47,470 nt of DNA from a virus: positions 1-47,470 of the IMG/VR virus record IMGVR_UViG_3300047311_000282. One strand, written 5' to 3'. This document shows positions 1 through 5,838 of the stretch, piece by piece (the first letter of the stretch is position 1; the number at the start of each line of letters is the position of its first letter). A program made the translations under genes and the position numbers. A model generated the notes under the pieces. That model had not been told where the DNA came from and ran no database searches. It saw nothing but the letters and a program-made list of their open reading frames with translations.

Positions 1-678
1 TCACGGCTGGGCCTTTTGCCGCGCGGCGCACTCCTGGATGTCCTTGAGCGCATCGTCATTGGTCGCGTAGAAATGCGGCACGCGGCCCGTCGACGCGCGA
101 TAGATCATCCCGCCAGCACGCGCGGGTCCGTGCTCCTCTTCCAATTTCTTGCCGGCTTCGCCCGCGAGCGTGATCGCCCAGCCAGCTCGACAGTGCGTGG
201 TCTCGCAGCTGGTCGAGTGCCACTGCGACATCTCGAGCTTTCCGGCGCCAGCCGTGATCGCGTCGAGGATGCGCTGATCCAAATTGACGACGACGGGAAC
301 CTCGGGATGACGCTGCCGAAACCGCTCTGCGCGCTTTTCGTCGCTCGCGTTGCGTTCGTAGGGCTCGACGGGATCTTTTCGCTCGATGCCGATCGGAAGA
401 TTTTTGGCGCGCGCGAGGTAGGCGCCCGCGAGGTAGGCGCCCGCGAGGTAGGCGCCCGCGAGGTTGGCGCGCGCGAGGTTGGCGTCCGCGAGGTCGGCGT
501 CCGCGAGGTCGGCGCCCGTGAGGTTGGCGCCCTCGAGGTTGGCGTCCGCGAGGTTGGCGTCCGCGAGGTAGGCGCCCTCGAGGTAGGCGCCCTCGAGGTT
601 GGCGCGCGATCCTCCTTCTTCTCCGCGTCGCCACTTCTTGTGCTTATCGAGAATGATCTTCAGCTCGGCTGTCGTCAT
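1..678 (-). CDS. Pentapeptide-repeat protein, short allele/paralogue (225 aa)
   Basis: A short charged N-terminus (about 1-24) leads into 12 complete A(N/D/Y)L-type pentapeptide repeats, expected to fold as a right-handed quadrilateral beta-helix. A 22-residue linker (KNLPIGIERK... to ...ERNASD) follows, then a conserved C-terminal domain with [10 protein letters not shown] and [11 protein letters not shown] motifs. The start has a good Shine-Dalgarno (GAGGGGA). The stop lies at the window edge. A second version occupies 46698-47459, with 22 repeats and no linker insertion. Known pentapeptide proteins such as Qnr and MfpA mimic DNA and bind gyrase; a DNA-mimic or anti-host role here is inference. 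The C-terminal domain is known to me only as a companion of pentapeptide repeats. Confidence 0.85.
   Translation of the reverse strand: MTTAELKIILDKHKKWRRGEEGGSRANLEGAYLEGAYLADANLADANLEGANLTGADLADADLADANLARANLAGAYLAGAYLAGAYLARAKNLPIGIERKDPVEPYERNASDEKRAERFRQRHPEVPVVVNLDQRILDAITAGAGKLEMSQWHSTSCETTHCRAGWAITLAGEAGKKLEEEHGPARAGGMIYRASTGRVPHFYATNDDALKDIQECAARQKAQP
406..611. repeat. 15-bp coding minisatellite (left copy)
   Basis: Tandem 15-bp units of the type GTTGGCGTCCGCGAG and GTAGGCGCCCTCGAG. On the minus strand they are in frame and each unit encodes one pentapeptide ([15 protein letters not shown] and similar). Unit-to-unit identity is high at the DNA level, so slippage or recombination would add or remove whole pentapeptides without a frameshift. 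Confidence 0.9.
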
Positions 679-688
679 AGGATTCCCC

Positions 689-982
689 TCAGACTTGCGG
701 TTGGAGTTGAACCTTCACGGCGCGCGCGAGCGTTGAATGGCACGCCTTGCAGTTGGCGTATTCGAGGAAGCTGTCTTCGTCGGCGACAACGGGTCGCACC
801 TGGTGTCCGATGGGCGGCTCCGTTTCGGTCGCCCACCGCGCGTCGTCGGCCTTGATGGCCGCGTGCGTCTCACGCGTGCAGATGAGCGCGCCGGCCAGCA
901 CCTGGCCGAGCTTCATCGCGTTGTCGCAGCGAGCTTGATCGCCGGGCACATGCAGAAGACGACAGCGGGGGCAGCGACACAT
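689..982 (-). CDS. Small Cys-rich (zinc-binding?) early protein, 97 aa
   Basis: Starts with the ATG at 982, which overlaps the stop of the upstream gene by one base (TGATG), so the two are probably translationally coupled. The N-terminus MCRCPRCRLLHVPG holds a CxCxxC cluster, and NCKACH sits near the C-terminus. Such spaced cysteine pairs suggest zinc binding. Function is unknown. It belongs to the leftward early operon, upstream of the pentapeptide gene. Confidence 0.65.
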   Translation of the reverse strand: MCRCPRCRLLHVPGDQARCDNAMKLGQVLAGALICTRETHAAIKADDARWATETEPPIGHQVRPVVADEDSFLEYANCKACHSTLARAVKVQLQPQV

Positions 983-1263
983 CACGCCACCTCCAGCTCG
1001 ACCGACCGGCGGATCACGTCTTCCGCGATCACGCACGCTTTGCACTTGTTGCCGTACGGGTGCAGCCCGACGGCGCCGCAGGTGGCGCACACGTCCTTGG
1101 CGAACAGCAGCGGCTGCAGCGCCTCGAGCACGGCGCGCTTGCGGTCCGCGCAGCCGACGTAGTGCAGGCCCCTGCCGGCGCAGTAGGGGCACACCGTCGA
1201 GCAGGCTTCCTTGTAGGTAGTGACTTCGGCGGCTTCGGTCCCGTTCAACGTGTTGTCGAGCAT
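982..1263 (-). CDS. Small zinc-finger protein, first gene of the early-left operon (93 aa)
   Basis: Contains CPYCAGRG (about 25-32), CATCG (about 59-63) and CKAC (about 73-76), an arrangement like a DnaJ-type or zinc-ribbon fold. It is the first leftward gene after the predicted promoter at 1270-1298. The -10 ends only six bases before the ATG, so the mRNA should be leaderless or nearly so, and no Shine-Dalgarno is visible. Position matches early anti-termination or regulatory genes of lambdoid phages, but no such function can be read from the sequence. Confidence 0.7.
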   Translation of the reverse strand: MLDNTLNGTEAAEVTTYKEACSTVCPYCAGRGLHYVGCADRKRAVLEALQPLLFAKDVCATCGAVGLHPYGNKCKACVIAEDVIRRSVELEVA

Positions 1264-1269
1264 GGGAAG

Positions 1270-1298
1270 AACGTAGCAATTTGCGAATGAATGGTCAA
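1270..1298 (-). promoter_or_regulatory. Predicted early-left promoter (PL-like), leaderless
   Basis: On the minus strand: -35 TTGACC (1298-1293), a 17-bp spacer, -10 TACGTT (1275-1270). The ATG of the first gene is at 1263, where transcription should begin. Operator A covers the spacer and overlaps the -10 by two bases. Operator B abuts the -35. The same geometry is seen at the right promoter. Confidence 0.65.
1274..1290 (+). promoter_or_regulatory. Operator A (17 bp)
   Basis: TAGCAATTTGCGAATGA. It differs from operator B at two positions and contains a GCA-N3-TGC dyad. It lies inside the spacer and edge of the -10 of the early-left promoter, where a bound repressor would block polymerase. 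Confidence 0.65.
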
Positions 1299-1315
1299 TA
1301 GCAAAATGCGAATGA
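1299..1315 (+). promoter_or_regulatory. Operator B (17 bp)
   Basis: TAGCAAAATGCGAATGA, immediately upstream of the early-left -35. It starts 25 bp after operator A starts. Operator C at 2156 matches it at 16 of 17 positions. Confidence 0.7.
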
Positions 1316-1383
1316 GTTGCAACTATCCGGGGCGATTTGGCAATCTCTGTTATTGGCGAACTTCGCTGAAGGAGGCTGACGAG

Positions 1384-1803
1384 ATGGTGGTGATAGCGAC
1401 GCGCGACCTGGAGCTTGCCCAGCGACTAAATACAGCCATCGAAGGGCGGAAGGCTCTGCTCACTCAGGCGCTGGAGCCCATCGAACTGCGCCACCGCGTT
1501 CATCAAGTGCAACCAGAGGTGGTAGTGCTTGATGTCCGTTTCGGTGGAAATCTCTATCGGGTAATCGAGCAGACCCCGGGAATCATGCTGGCGAATTCCG
1601 GGCCGGCGGTGATCCTACTGTTGCCATGGCAATCAGACGAGGTCGTCGACGAGGCCGCGCGCCAAGGGTGCTTTGACGCTATCAGCCTTTCCCACCCGTC
1701 TTTCGATGCTGAAGTCTCTCGGTCAGTTTTGGATGCAAAGGCTGCCCGCCTGTCGGGGGCGCTTGAACGTTTGCAGCGGCCCGCCCGTGGATCTCTCCAC
1801 TAA
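1384..1803 (+). CDS. Receiver-like (REC-like) single-domain protein in the immunity region, 139 aa
   Basis: Start chosen at 1384 because GGAGG lies eight bases upstream; an in-frame ATG at 1291 has no such site and lies between the operators. The fold pattern resembles a response-regulator receiver: a hydrophobic strand ending in VVVLDVRF, with the aspartate where the phospho-acceptor sits, then AVILLLPWQSDEVVDEAARQ and GCFDAISL, parallel to the beta4-alpha4-beta5 region. The usual paired acidic residues near the N-terminus and the conserved Lys after beta5 are not evident, so it may be a pseudo-receiver. It lies where rex genes lie in lambda. Its last 122 bases overlap the 3' end of the repressor gene antiparallel. 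Confidence 0.6.
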   Translation: MVVIATRDLELAQRLNTAIEGRKALLTQALEPIELRHRVHQVQPEVVVLDVRFGGNLYRVIEQTPGIMLANSGPAVILLLPWQSDEVVDEAARQGCFDAISLSHPSFDAEVSRSVLDAKAARLSGALERLQRPARGSLH

Positions 1804-2113
1804 CAAGACGCTCTCGTAATTTCTCTCGCTGAAGCCTCGGAACCGGCAACGGCATCGAGGGATGTTGTCGATGAGAGGCGAGCTGGAAAAGACGTTCAAA
1901 TACTTCCAGCGGCGTGACGACGCCCTTGTTGATCATCTTCTCGATTTGCTTCCAGCTCCCAGTTCTTTTCTTTTTGGCATCGGGCATCATCGAAGAGAGA
2001 TTGGGAGCCGGAATGCCAGCGCTGCGAGCAAAGTCGGCTTGGCTCATCTCGGACATCTTGTACAGCTCCAAGATGTACTGCTTGAATAGGTCGCGAAGAT
2101 CAAAGTCGGCCAC
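1682..2113 (-). CDS. Probable CI-like repressor, HTH (Xre-type), 143 aa
   Basis: An N-terminal helix-turn-helix is visible: LFKQYILELYKMSEMSQADF followed by ARSAGIPAPNLSSMM, which fits the Xre/Cro fold. The C-terminal 40 residues are Pro/Arg/Gln-rich. I chose the GTG at 2113, which has GGGGAAG upstream. An in-frame ATG at 2203 would give 173 aa, but its first codons would run through operators C and D. It is divergent from the Cro-like gene at 2206 and next to the operators, which supports a lysogeny-repressor role. No protease domain of the LexA/CI type is seen, so induction may work differently. Confidence 0.7.
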   Translation of the reverse strand: MADFDLRDLFKQYILELYKMSEMSQADFARSAGIPAPNLSSMMPDAKKKRTGSWKQIEKMINKGVVTPLEVFERLFQLASHRQHPSMPLPVPRLQREKLRERLVSGEIHGRAAANVQAPPTGGQPLHPKLTERLQHRKTGGKG

Positions 2114-2155
2114 GCGGGCATCTTCCCCGTCGGCAGCACCCGCAGGCAAATGAGG

Positions 2156-2193
2156 TAGCAAAATGCGATTGACACAGCGTTCGCGTTTTGCTA
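2156..2193. promoter_or_regulatory. Operators C and D, inverted pair (17 bp each)
   Basis: Operator C is TAGCAAAATGCGATTGA (2156-2172, + strand). Operator D is TAGCAAAACGCGAACGC read on the minus strand (2177-2193). Together they form an inverted repeat with 12 of 13 positions matching in TAGCAAAA(T/C)GCGA, centred in the right early promoter. C overlaps the -35 and D covers the spacer and two bases of the -10. Confidence 0.75.
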
Positions 2194-2197
2194 AGTT
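2169..2197 (+). promoter_or_regulatory. Predicted early-right promoter (PR-like), leaderless
   Basis: Perfect -35 TTGACA (2169-2174), 17-bp spacer, -10 TAAGTT (2192-2197). The ATG of the Cro-like gene is at 2206, about where transcription should start. The operators lie across it. Confidence 0.75.
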
Positions 2198-2205
2198 CCT
2201 CATGC

Positions 2206-2457
2206 ATGGATCGTCCTGTCCATCCGCTTCAAAAGTGGCTCAGCGAAAACGGCTTGGACTACGAGCAGGCCGCGGAACGATGCAAGCGTGCGGGGCGTGA
2301 GGTCAGCTCCAAATACCTGGAGCAGATCGCTCGCGGTTATTACTCGCCGAGCTACGCCCTTGCGAAATTTCTTTCGCGCGCCCTGACAAAAAACAAAATC
2401 TCGGTACCGCAGCTGAAGGAATTTCCCTACGCGCGTACGAGCGGCGAGGCCGCCTGA
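2206..2457 (+). CDS. Cro-like small HTH regulator, 83 aa
   Basis: Begins MDRPVHPLQKWLSENG. The segment YEQAAERCKRAGREVSSKYL, then EQIARGYYSPSYALAKFLSR, fits a Cro/Xre helix-turn-helix that recognises DNA with the second helix. Start at the ATG at 2206; a leaderless transcript is expected from the promoter at 2169-2197. It is divergent from the repressor gene, the classic Cro position. The binding site is probably the 17-bp operator family listed here, by inference. Confidence 0.7.
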   Translation: MDRPVHPLQKWLSENGLDYEQAAERCKRAGREVSSKYLEQIARGYYSPSYALAKFLSRALTKNKISVPQLKEFPYARTSGEAA

Positions 2458-2477
2458 CGATGCGCAGGGGGACCGCA

Positions 2478-2936
2478 TTACTGCCCTTGGAAGGTTGGTT
2501 CGATCACCTCTCCGAGCGGCGTTTCCGGCTTGTGCGCGATCGGATCTGTGGGTCTTTCGGGACCGGGAACTGCGCGCATCGCGGTGATGTGGTAGGGCCG
2601 TCCTGTGACGATCACGCACTCATTGCCGTCGCTGCGATACTCGAAGGTCGATCGGATTTCGATCAGCCCGTCGGCGTTCTGAGTCGAATCGAGCGCCAGC
2701 ACCTTGGCCTTCTCGTACAGAAATCCATTCACGATCTTCGACGGGTCGCGCGTTCGTTTGTATTGACTGTCTTCGACGGCAGCGCTGGCGCAGGCTTCGC
2801 CGCGAACGCGCGGCATGAGCTCGTACTCGACGGCATGGCGATACATGCCAAACCGGTCGAGCGGCGAGATGGGTGCATTCGCGCCCGATGTGATCGAAGC
2901 GCAGCCAGCCAGACCAAGTATCAGCAGAAATCGCAT
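2478..2936 (-). CDS. Predicted outer-membrane lipoprotein, 152 aa
   Basis: The signal peptide MRFLLILGLAGCAS has a lipobox (LAGC), with the lipidated Cys at position 12. The mature part has no family I recognise. It is transcribed away from the early genes together with the lipoprotein gene at 2949-3485, 12 bp upstream. A two-gene minus-strand cassette between the Cro-like gene and the rightward operon fits a prophage-expressed moron, for example for superinfection exclusion or host fitness, but that is inference. Confidence 0.7.
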   Translation of the reverse strand: MRFLLILGLAGCASITSGANAPISPLDRFGMYRHAVEYELMPRVRGEACASAAVEDSQYKRTRDPSKIVNGFLYEKAKVLALDSTQNADGLIEIRSTFEYRSDGNECVIVTGRPYHITAMRAVPGPERPTDPIAHKPETPLGEVIEPTFQGQ

Positions 2937-2948
2937 CGTCCTCCCCTT

Positions 2949-3485
2949 TCAGCACGGGTCGCAGATCGTCACGCCTGGCGAGCACTCGTGGCAGAACTTC
3001 GACTTGCCCGCGCCGCAGCCATTCGCCGTGATTGTCCACTGGCAGCAGATGTGTTCGCCGGATGGGCCGAGGCAGGTGGGAGCTGGGCCACTCGTCTGCG
3101 GCTTGCAGTCGCTGTCTTGCGCGCAGGCCTGGCCGAGCCCCTGCCAGCACTTCATCGACGGGTTTCCGTTGTACGAGCTGCAGCCGTAGCCGTTGCAGCA
3201 CTGGCTCGGATCCGTGCACGTCGCGAGCGCGGCCAGGCACATGACCATGTCGGAGCTCGCCGGATTGCCCATGTCGTGCGCGCCAGCCATGTCGGCAAGC
3301 TGAGCGCCGCGCATATCGAGCTGCAGCTGCGCGAGGTCTTCGCCGGGCACGCTGACCAGGTCGGCGCCAGCGAGATCGCTCGACTGAACCGTGCGCAGGT
3401 CGTGACGTCCAGCGAGATCCTCATCGGTGATCGACACGTCTGGGCTCGAGCTGCAGGCAGTCACCGCCAGCACCAACCACCGCAT
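2949..3485 (-). CDS. Cys-rich lipoprotein with degenerate DLA repeats, 178 aa
   Basis: Start chosen at 3485 (MRWLVLAVTACSSS), which gives a short signal peptide and lipobox VTAC. An N-terminal low-complexity part repeats DLAG, DLV, DLAQ, DMRG and ADMAG. The C-terminal half has about 16 cysteines in short-spaced pairs (CTDPSQCCNGYGC, CAQDSDC, CHECSPG), expected to form disulfides outside the cell. DLA-type spacer repeats plus Cys-rich modules are familiar from Myxococcota surface proteins, which is the main clue to the host. Likely a moron. Confidence 0.65.
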   Translation of the reverse strand: MRWLVLAVTACSSSPDVSITDEDLAGRHDLRTVQSSDLAGADLVSVPGEDLAQLQLDMRGAQLADMAGAHDMGNPASSDMVMCLAALATCTDPSQCCNGYGCSSYNGNPSMKCWQGLGQACAQDSDCKPQTSGPAPTCLGPSGEHICCQWTITANGCGAGKSKFCHECSPGVTICDPC

Positions 3486-3572
3486 TCCCTGGATCTTATC
3501 ACCCCGCGTCATTTTCCTCGCCTGCGGCAATTTGTCGCAGCCCACACCCTGAGCGCCTGAAGGAGCTTTTGA

Positions 3573-4106
3573 ATGTCGAGACCGTCGACCACACGCTCAG
3601 ACTTGCCACAAAAGGCACTGACAACTGAACGGCAACTCGGTTTCGGTGCGATTGCCAATACCGCTGTAGAGAAAACTGCGCGTGCCGAGGCCGAACGCCA
3701 GCAAGTGCACGAGCTCGCTGACGCTTTGTACAGCGTGTTCAAGGATGCGCTGGCGGAGAGCGGCGGCGCCGACGCGCTGCGCGCCCGCCTCGATGAGGTC
3801 GACTCCTTCAAGACCTACGTTTCGAAGGCGGCCAACCGAGTTGTTGACGGTACTGGCCAGCGCCGCGTGCCGCTTGAGTGGCTCGCGGGCGTAGGCGTCG
3901 ACTCCGACGGCGCCTACGCGCTCGTCGCCGGAATCAATCGCACCTTCGGGTTTCAGCCGCCGGTGCGTGAGCGAGTGCTAACCCGCGAAGAGATCGCCGA
4001 CACGAATCTCGAAATCGAAGCGGAGATGCCCGAGCACCAGAAGAAAGCGCGCAAGGCTGAGATCGCCCGGCGTCGCGGCGTTCGCCCCGAAGACGTGAAG
4101 CTGTAG
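3573..4106 (+). CDS. Unrecognised early protein, 177 aa
   Basis: A GGAG Shine-Dalgarno precedes the ATG by nine bases. The protein is mostly helical and charged, rich in Ala, Glu and Arg, ending in a basic tail (KKARKAEIARRRGVRPEDVK). No membrane segment or known motif is seen. It is the first gene of the long rightward run and is followed by a possible terminator. Confidence 0.65.
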   Translation: MSRPSTTRSDLPQKALTTERQLGFGAIANTAVEKTARAEAERQQVHELADALYSVFKDALAESGGADALRARLDEVDSFKTYVSKAANRVVDGTGQRRVPLEWLAGVGVDSDGAYALVAGINRTFGFQPPVRERVLTREEIADTNLEIEAEMPEHQKKARKAEIARRRGVRPEDVKL

Positions 4107-4114
4107 TGGGTTCT

Positions 4115-4138
4115 GCCGCGCCTCACGCGCGGTGTTTT
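4115..4138 (+). terminator. Possible intrinsic terminator or attenuator
   Basis: A perfect six-pair GC stem (CCGCGC / GCGCGG) with a five-base loop is followed by TGTTTT. The short T run makes it moderate at best. It lies between the first rightward gene and the small-gene cluster. Confidence 0.4.
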
Positions 4139-4152
4139 CACAGGGAGGAATC

Positions 4153-4281
4153 ATGCGCGTTCGTGATCTGAGCCCCCCCCGTCGGCGTTGGAAGCTCGCC
4201 TACGGCATTCGTTATCTCATAGACCACAGCGCCAGGTGCGCCTGCTTCGCGTGTGTGCTCCGTCGGAGCGCACGTAGATGA
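4153..4281 (+). CDS. Small basic protein, 42 aa
   Basis: A GGGAGGAA Shine-Dalgarno lies just before the ATG. The product is Arg/Cys-rich with CACFACV near the C-terminus and no known family. The frame runs through a run of eight C (4173-4180). The ATGA overlap with the next gene at 4278 supports this frame. Confidence 0.5.
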   Translation: MRVRDLSPPRRRWKLAYGIRYLIDHSARCACFACVLRRSARR

Positions 4282-4439
4282 TCTGTAACACGCCAACGAA
4301 GCCGCACCTCCTGCGAAACCTGACGCAGAAGCGCTGCCAGGCAATGCGCGCTGAGCAGCGTGGCCGTCATCAGTGCGCGATGGCGGCGATCGAGGGGCAG
4401 CCGTTCTGCCACATCCATCTGGAGCGGGTGGCGAAGTGA
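4278..4439 (+). CDS. Small zinc-binding phage protein (RCxA...CxxH type), 53 aa
   Basis: Cysteines and histidines are spaced as RCQAMRAEQRGRHQC, then FCHIH. This matches the common small phage motif RCxA-x4-G-x2-C...G-x3-C-x2-H, expected to bind one zinc ion. The start overlaps the upstream stop by ATGA and its own stop overlaps the next gene by GTGA. Function unknown. Confidence 0.6.
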   Translation: MICNTPTKPHLLRNLTQKRCQAMRAEQRGRHQCAMAAIEGQPFCHIHLERVAK

Positions 4440-4612
4440 AAGTCCCGTTGACACGGCCCTGTTTCGTGTGTGGGCGCGCGCAGGGATCGCCGCGCGCGCT
4501 GCCGAGCGGCGCCGTGGTCGATCTGTGTTTCGACTGCAGCGTTGATCGGTGGCGCCTCGCCGAGGCCGAACGACGCGTGACTCAAGCGACAAAGGAGATC
4601 CTAGATGGGTAA
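4436..4612 (+). CDS. Small zinc-ribbon protein, 58 aa
   Basis: GTG start overlapping the upstream stop (GTGA). The first half has CFVCGRAQ and then LCFDC, a four-cysteine zinc knuckle pair. The C-terminal half is a charged helix. Probably a nucleic-acid or protein binding adaptor; unknown role. Confidence 0.6.
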   Translation: MKVPLTRPCFVCGRAQGSPRALPSGAVVDLCFDCSVDRWRLAEAERRVTQATKEILDG

Positions 4613-4955
4613 GCAATCGCGTCGCACCATCAGCCTGTGCCGCTCGACCTATGAGCGGCTGCGCGAATACGCCACCAAACACGAGCGCAGCATGTCCGAT
4701 ATCGTGGAGGAGCTGCTGCGCCCCGTACTCGGCGCAGCGATGACGTTGACGCCGCCAATGTCAATCCCGGCGAGCCGCGAGAAGCCGCACCGCGAGCAGA
4801 AGCGGCGACCGAACTGGGGCAGGGCGGTAGTGAAGCCACGCCAGCCAGTGCGCGAGATCTCGGCTGGCACCAACGATCCAGCGCGCTCGCGACCCTCGCC
4901 CACGCGCGTTCCCATGTCGAAGGAAGCGCGGCCCGGCGAAGGGGTGCGCTGGTGA
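4605..4955 (+). CDS. Ribbon-helix-helix DNA-binding protein, 116 aa
   Basis: The N-terminal strand RRTISLCRSTYERLREYATK, then HERSMSDIVEELLRPVL, is a typical RHH (MetJ/Arc or CopG) domain that binds DNA as a dimer through the beta-strand. The C-terminal half is basic and probably disordered. Shine-Dalgarno AAAGGAG precedes the start; it overlaps the previous gene by eight bases. Probable transcriptional regulator of the early genes. Confidence 0.75.
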   Translation: MGKQSRRTISLCRSTYERLREYATKHERSMSDIVEELLRPVLGAAMTLTPPMSIPASREKPHREQKRRPNWGRAVVKPRQPVREISAGTNDPARSRPSPTRVPMSKEARPGEGVRW

Positions 4956-5338
4956 GCGAGGATATCCGCGAGCTGCAGCGGCTCACGCAGCGAGCAATGG
5001 CAGCAGCACACCAGGTCGATCAGCGCCTGGAGTCACCGGCTTCCGCGCGCGTCATTGTTGCCGCGCGTGTGTTCCTCGCCGAAGTCGACAAGGTCTGCGT
5101 GGTCGAGCAGCCATGGCAGTACAAGACGCTTGCCGGCGTACTGACCGCTGAGGCTCCCGCGCCAGACGAGACACCGTGGCCGCAGATTGGCGACGACATC
5201 GTTATCAAAGCAGGCCAGGAGCTGCTCCGCCGCGGTCGGGTGAAGTTTGAATACGAGCACCTGGGCGAGCGCGCGTTTCACTGTGAGTGGTCTGGCGGCA
5301 GCTTCGAGGCGCTGGTGAGCGAGTGCCTGCGCCCGTGA
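4952..5338 (+). CDS. Unrecognised early protein, 128 aa
   Basis: GTG start overlapping the previous stop (GTGA). Helical N-terminus ([18 protein letters not shown]). No cysteine motif, membrane segment or recognised family. Coupled to the sigma-like gene downstream by another GTGA overlap. Confidence 0.6.
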   Translation: MSEDIRELQRLTQRAMAAAHQVDQRLESPASARVIVAARVFLAEVDKVCVVEQPWQYKTLAGVLTAEAPAPDETPWPQIGDDIVIKAGQELLRRGRVKFEYEHLGERAFHCEWSGGSFEALVSECLRP

Positions 5339-5838
5339 AATCGCGTCGATCGCAGACGCTGGACCCGAAGGCCCTTCGCCGCCTGGTGATCAGGGAGGCC
5401 CAGTCCGACGACGGCCTCGAGCTTCTGTACCCACGACCGCGCACGCGGGGCGAGTGCTGCGATGAGCCGCGGCCCTGTCCTTACGTCGGGTGCCGCTATC
5501 ACCTCTATCTCGACGTCAACGAAGAGACGGGCGCGCTCAAGCTGAACTTCCCGAGCCTCGAGCCGTGGGAGCTGCCCGACACGTGCGCGCTCGACGTCGC
5601 CGATCGCAAACCTCACAACCTAGAAGCCGTTGCCGAGCGACTCGGCGTGGTGCGCGAGCGCGTGCGCCAGATCGAGGTACGTGCCCTCGTGAAGCTGCGC
5701 GTCGTCGGCATCGACGACCCCGAGCCGCTGCACACCTCGCGACAGGAGCTTTTCGAGGAACACTCCGAGCCGTTTGGTTGGGCCGTCGAGTTTCGCCGGC
5801 AGCTCATCGAGGCGATGAAGAAGCGAGGCATCGGATGA
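5335..5838 (+). CDS. Sigma-70 region-4-like HTH protein with Cys-rich N-half, 167 aa
   Basis: Residues about 101-127 ([20 protein letters not shown]) are a near-perfect sigma-70 region 4.2 helix-turn-helix, the part that contacts the -35 element. An upstream patch ([20 protein letters not shown]) may bind zinc. Regions 2 and 3 of sigma factors are absent, so it cannot be a full sigma factor. More likely it is a -35-type DNA binder or an RNA-polymerase-associated switch for phage genes. GTG start chosen for the GTGA overlap at 5335-5338. Confidence 0.75.
   Translation: MKSRRSQTLDPKALRRLVIREAQSDDGLELLYPRPRTRGECCDEPRPCPYVGCRYHLYLDVNEETGALKLNFPSLEPWELPDTCALDVADRKPHNLEAVAERLGVVRERVRQIEVRALVKLRVVGIDDPEPLHTSRQELFEEHSEPFGWAVEFRRQLIEAMKKRGIG

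Noticed and set aside
16-855. Plus-strand frame with [10 protein letters not shown] repeats across the pentapeptide gene
   Set aside because: It is the mirror of the 15-bp minisatellite on the other strand; no ribosome site, and the minus frame has a conserved domain and start.
1291-1383. Extended N-terminus for the receiver-like protein
   Set aside because: It would start between operators A and B without ribosome site, while GGAGG and ATG at 1384 are well placed.
2114-2203. Longer repressor start at 2203
   Set aside because: Possible, but its codons would lie on operators C and D and no ribosome site is seen; kept only as an alternative.
2206-2457. Toxin-antitoxin pair with the repressor gene
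   Set aside because: Both are DNA-binding HTH proteins placed divergently with shared operators; a lysogeny switch explains this better.
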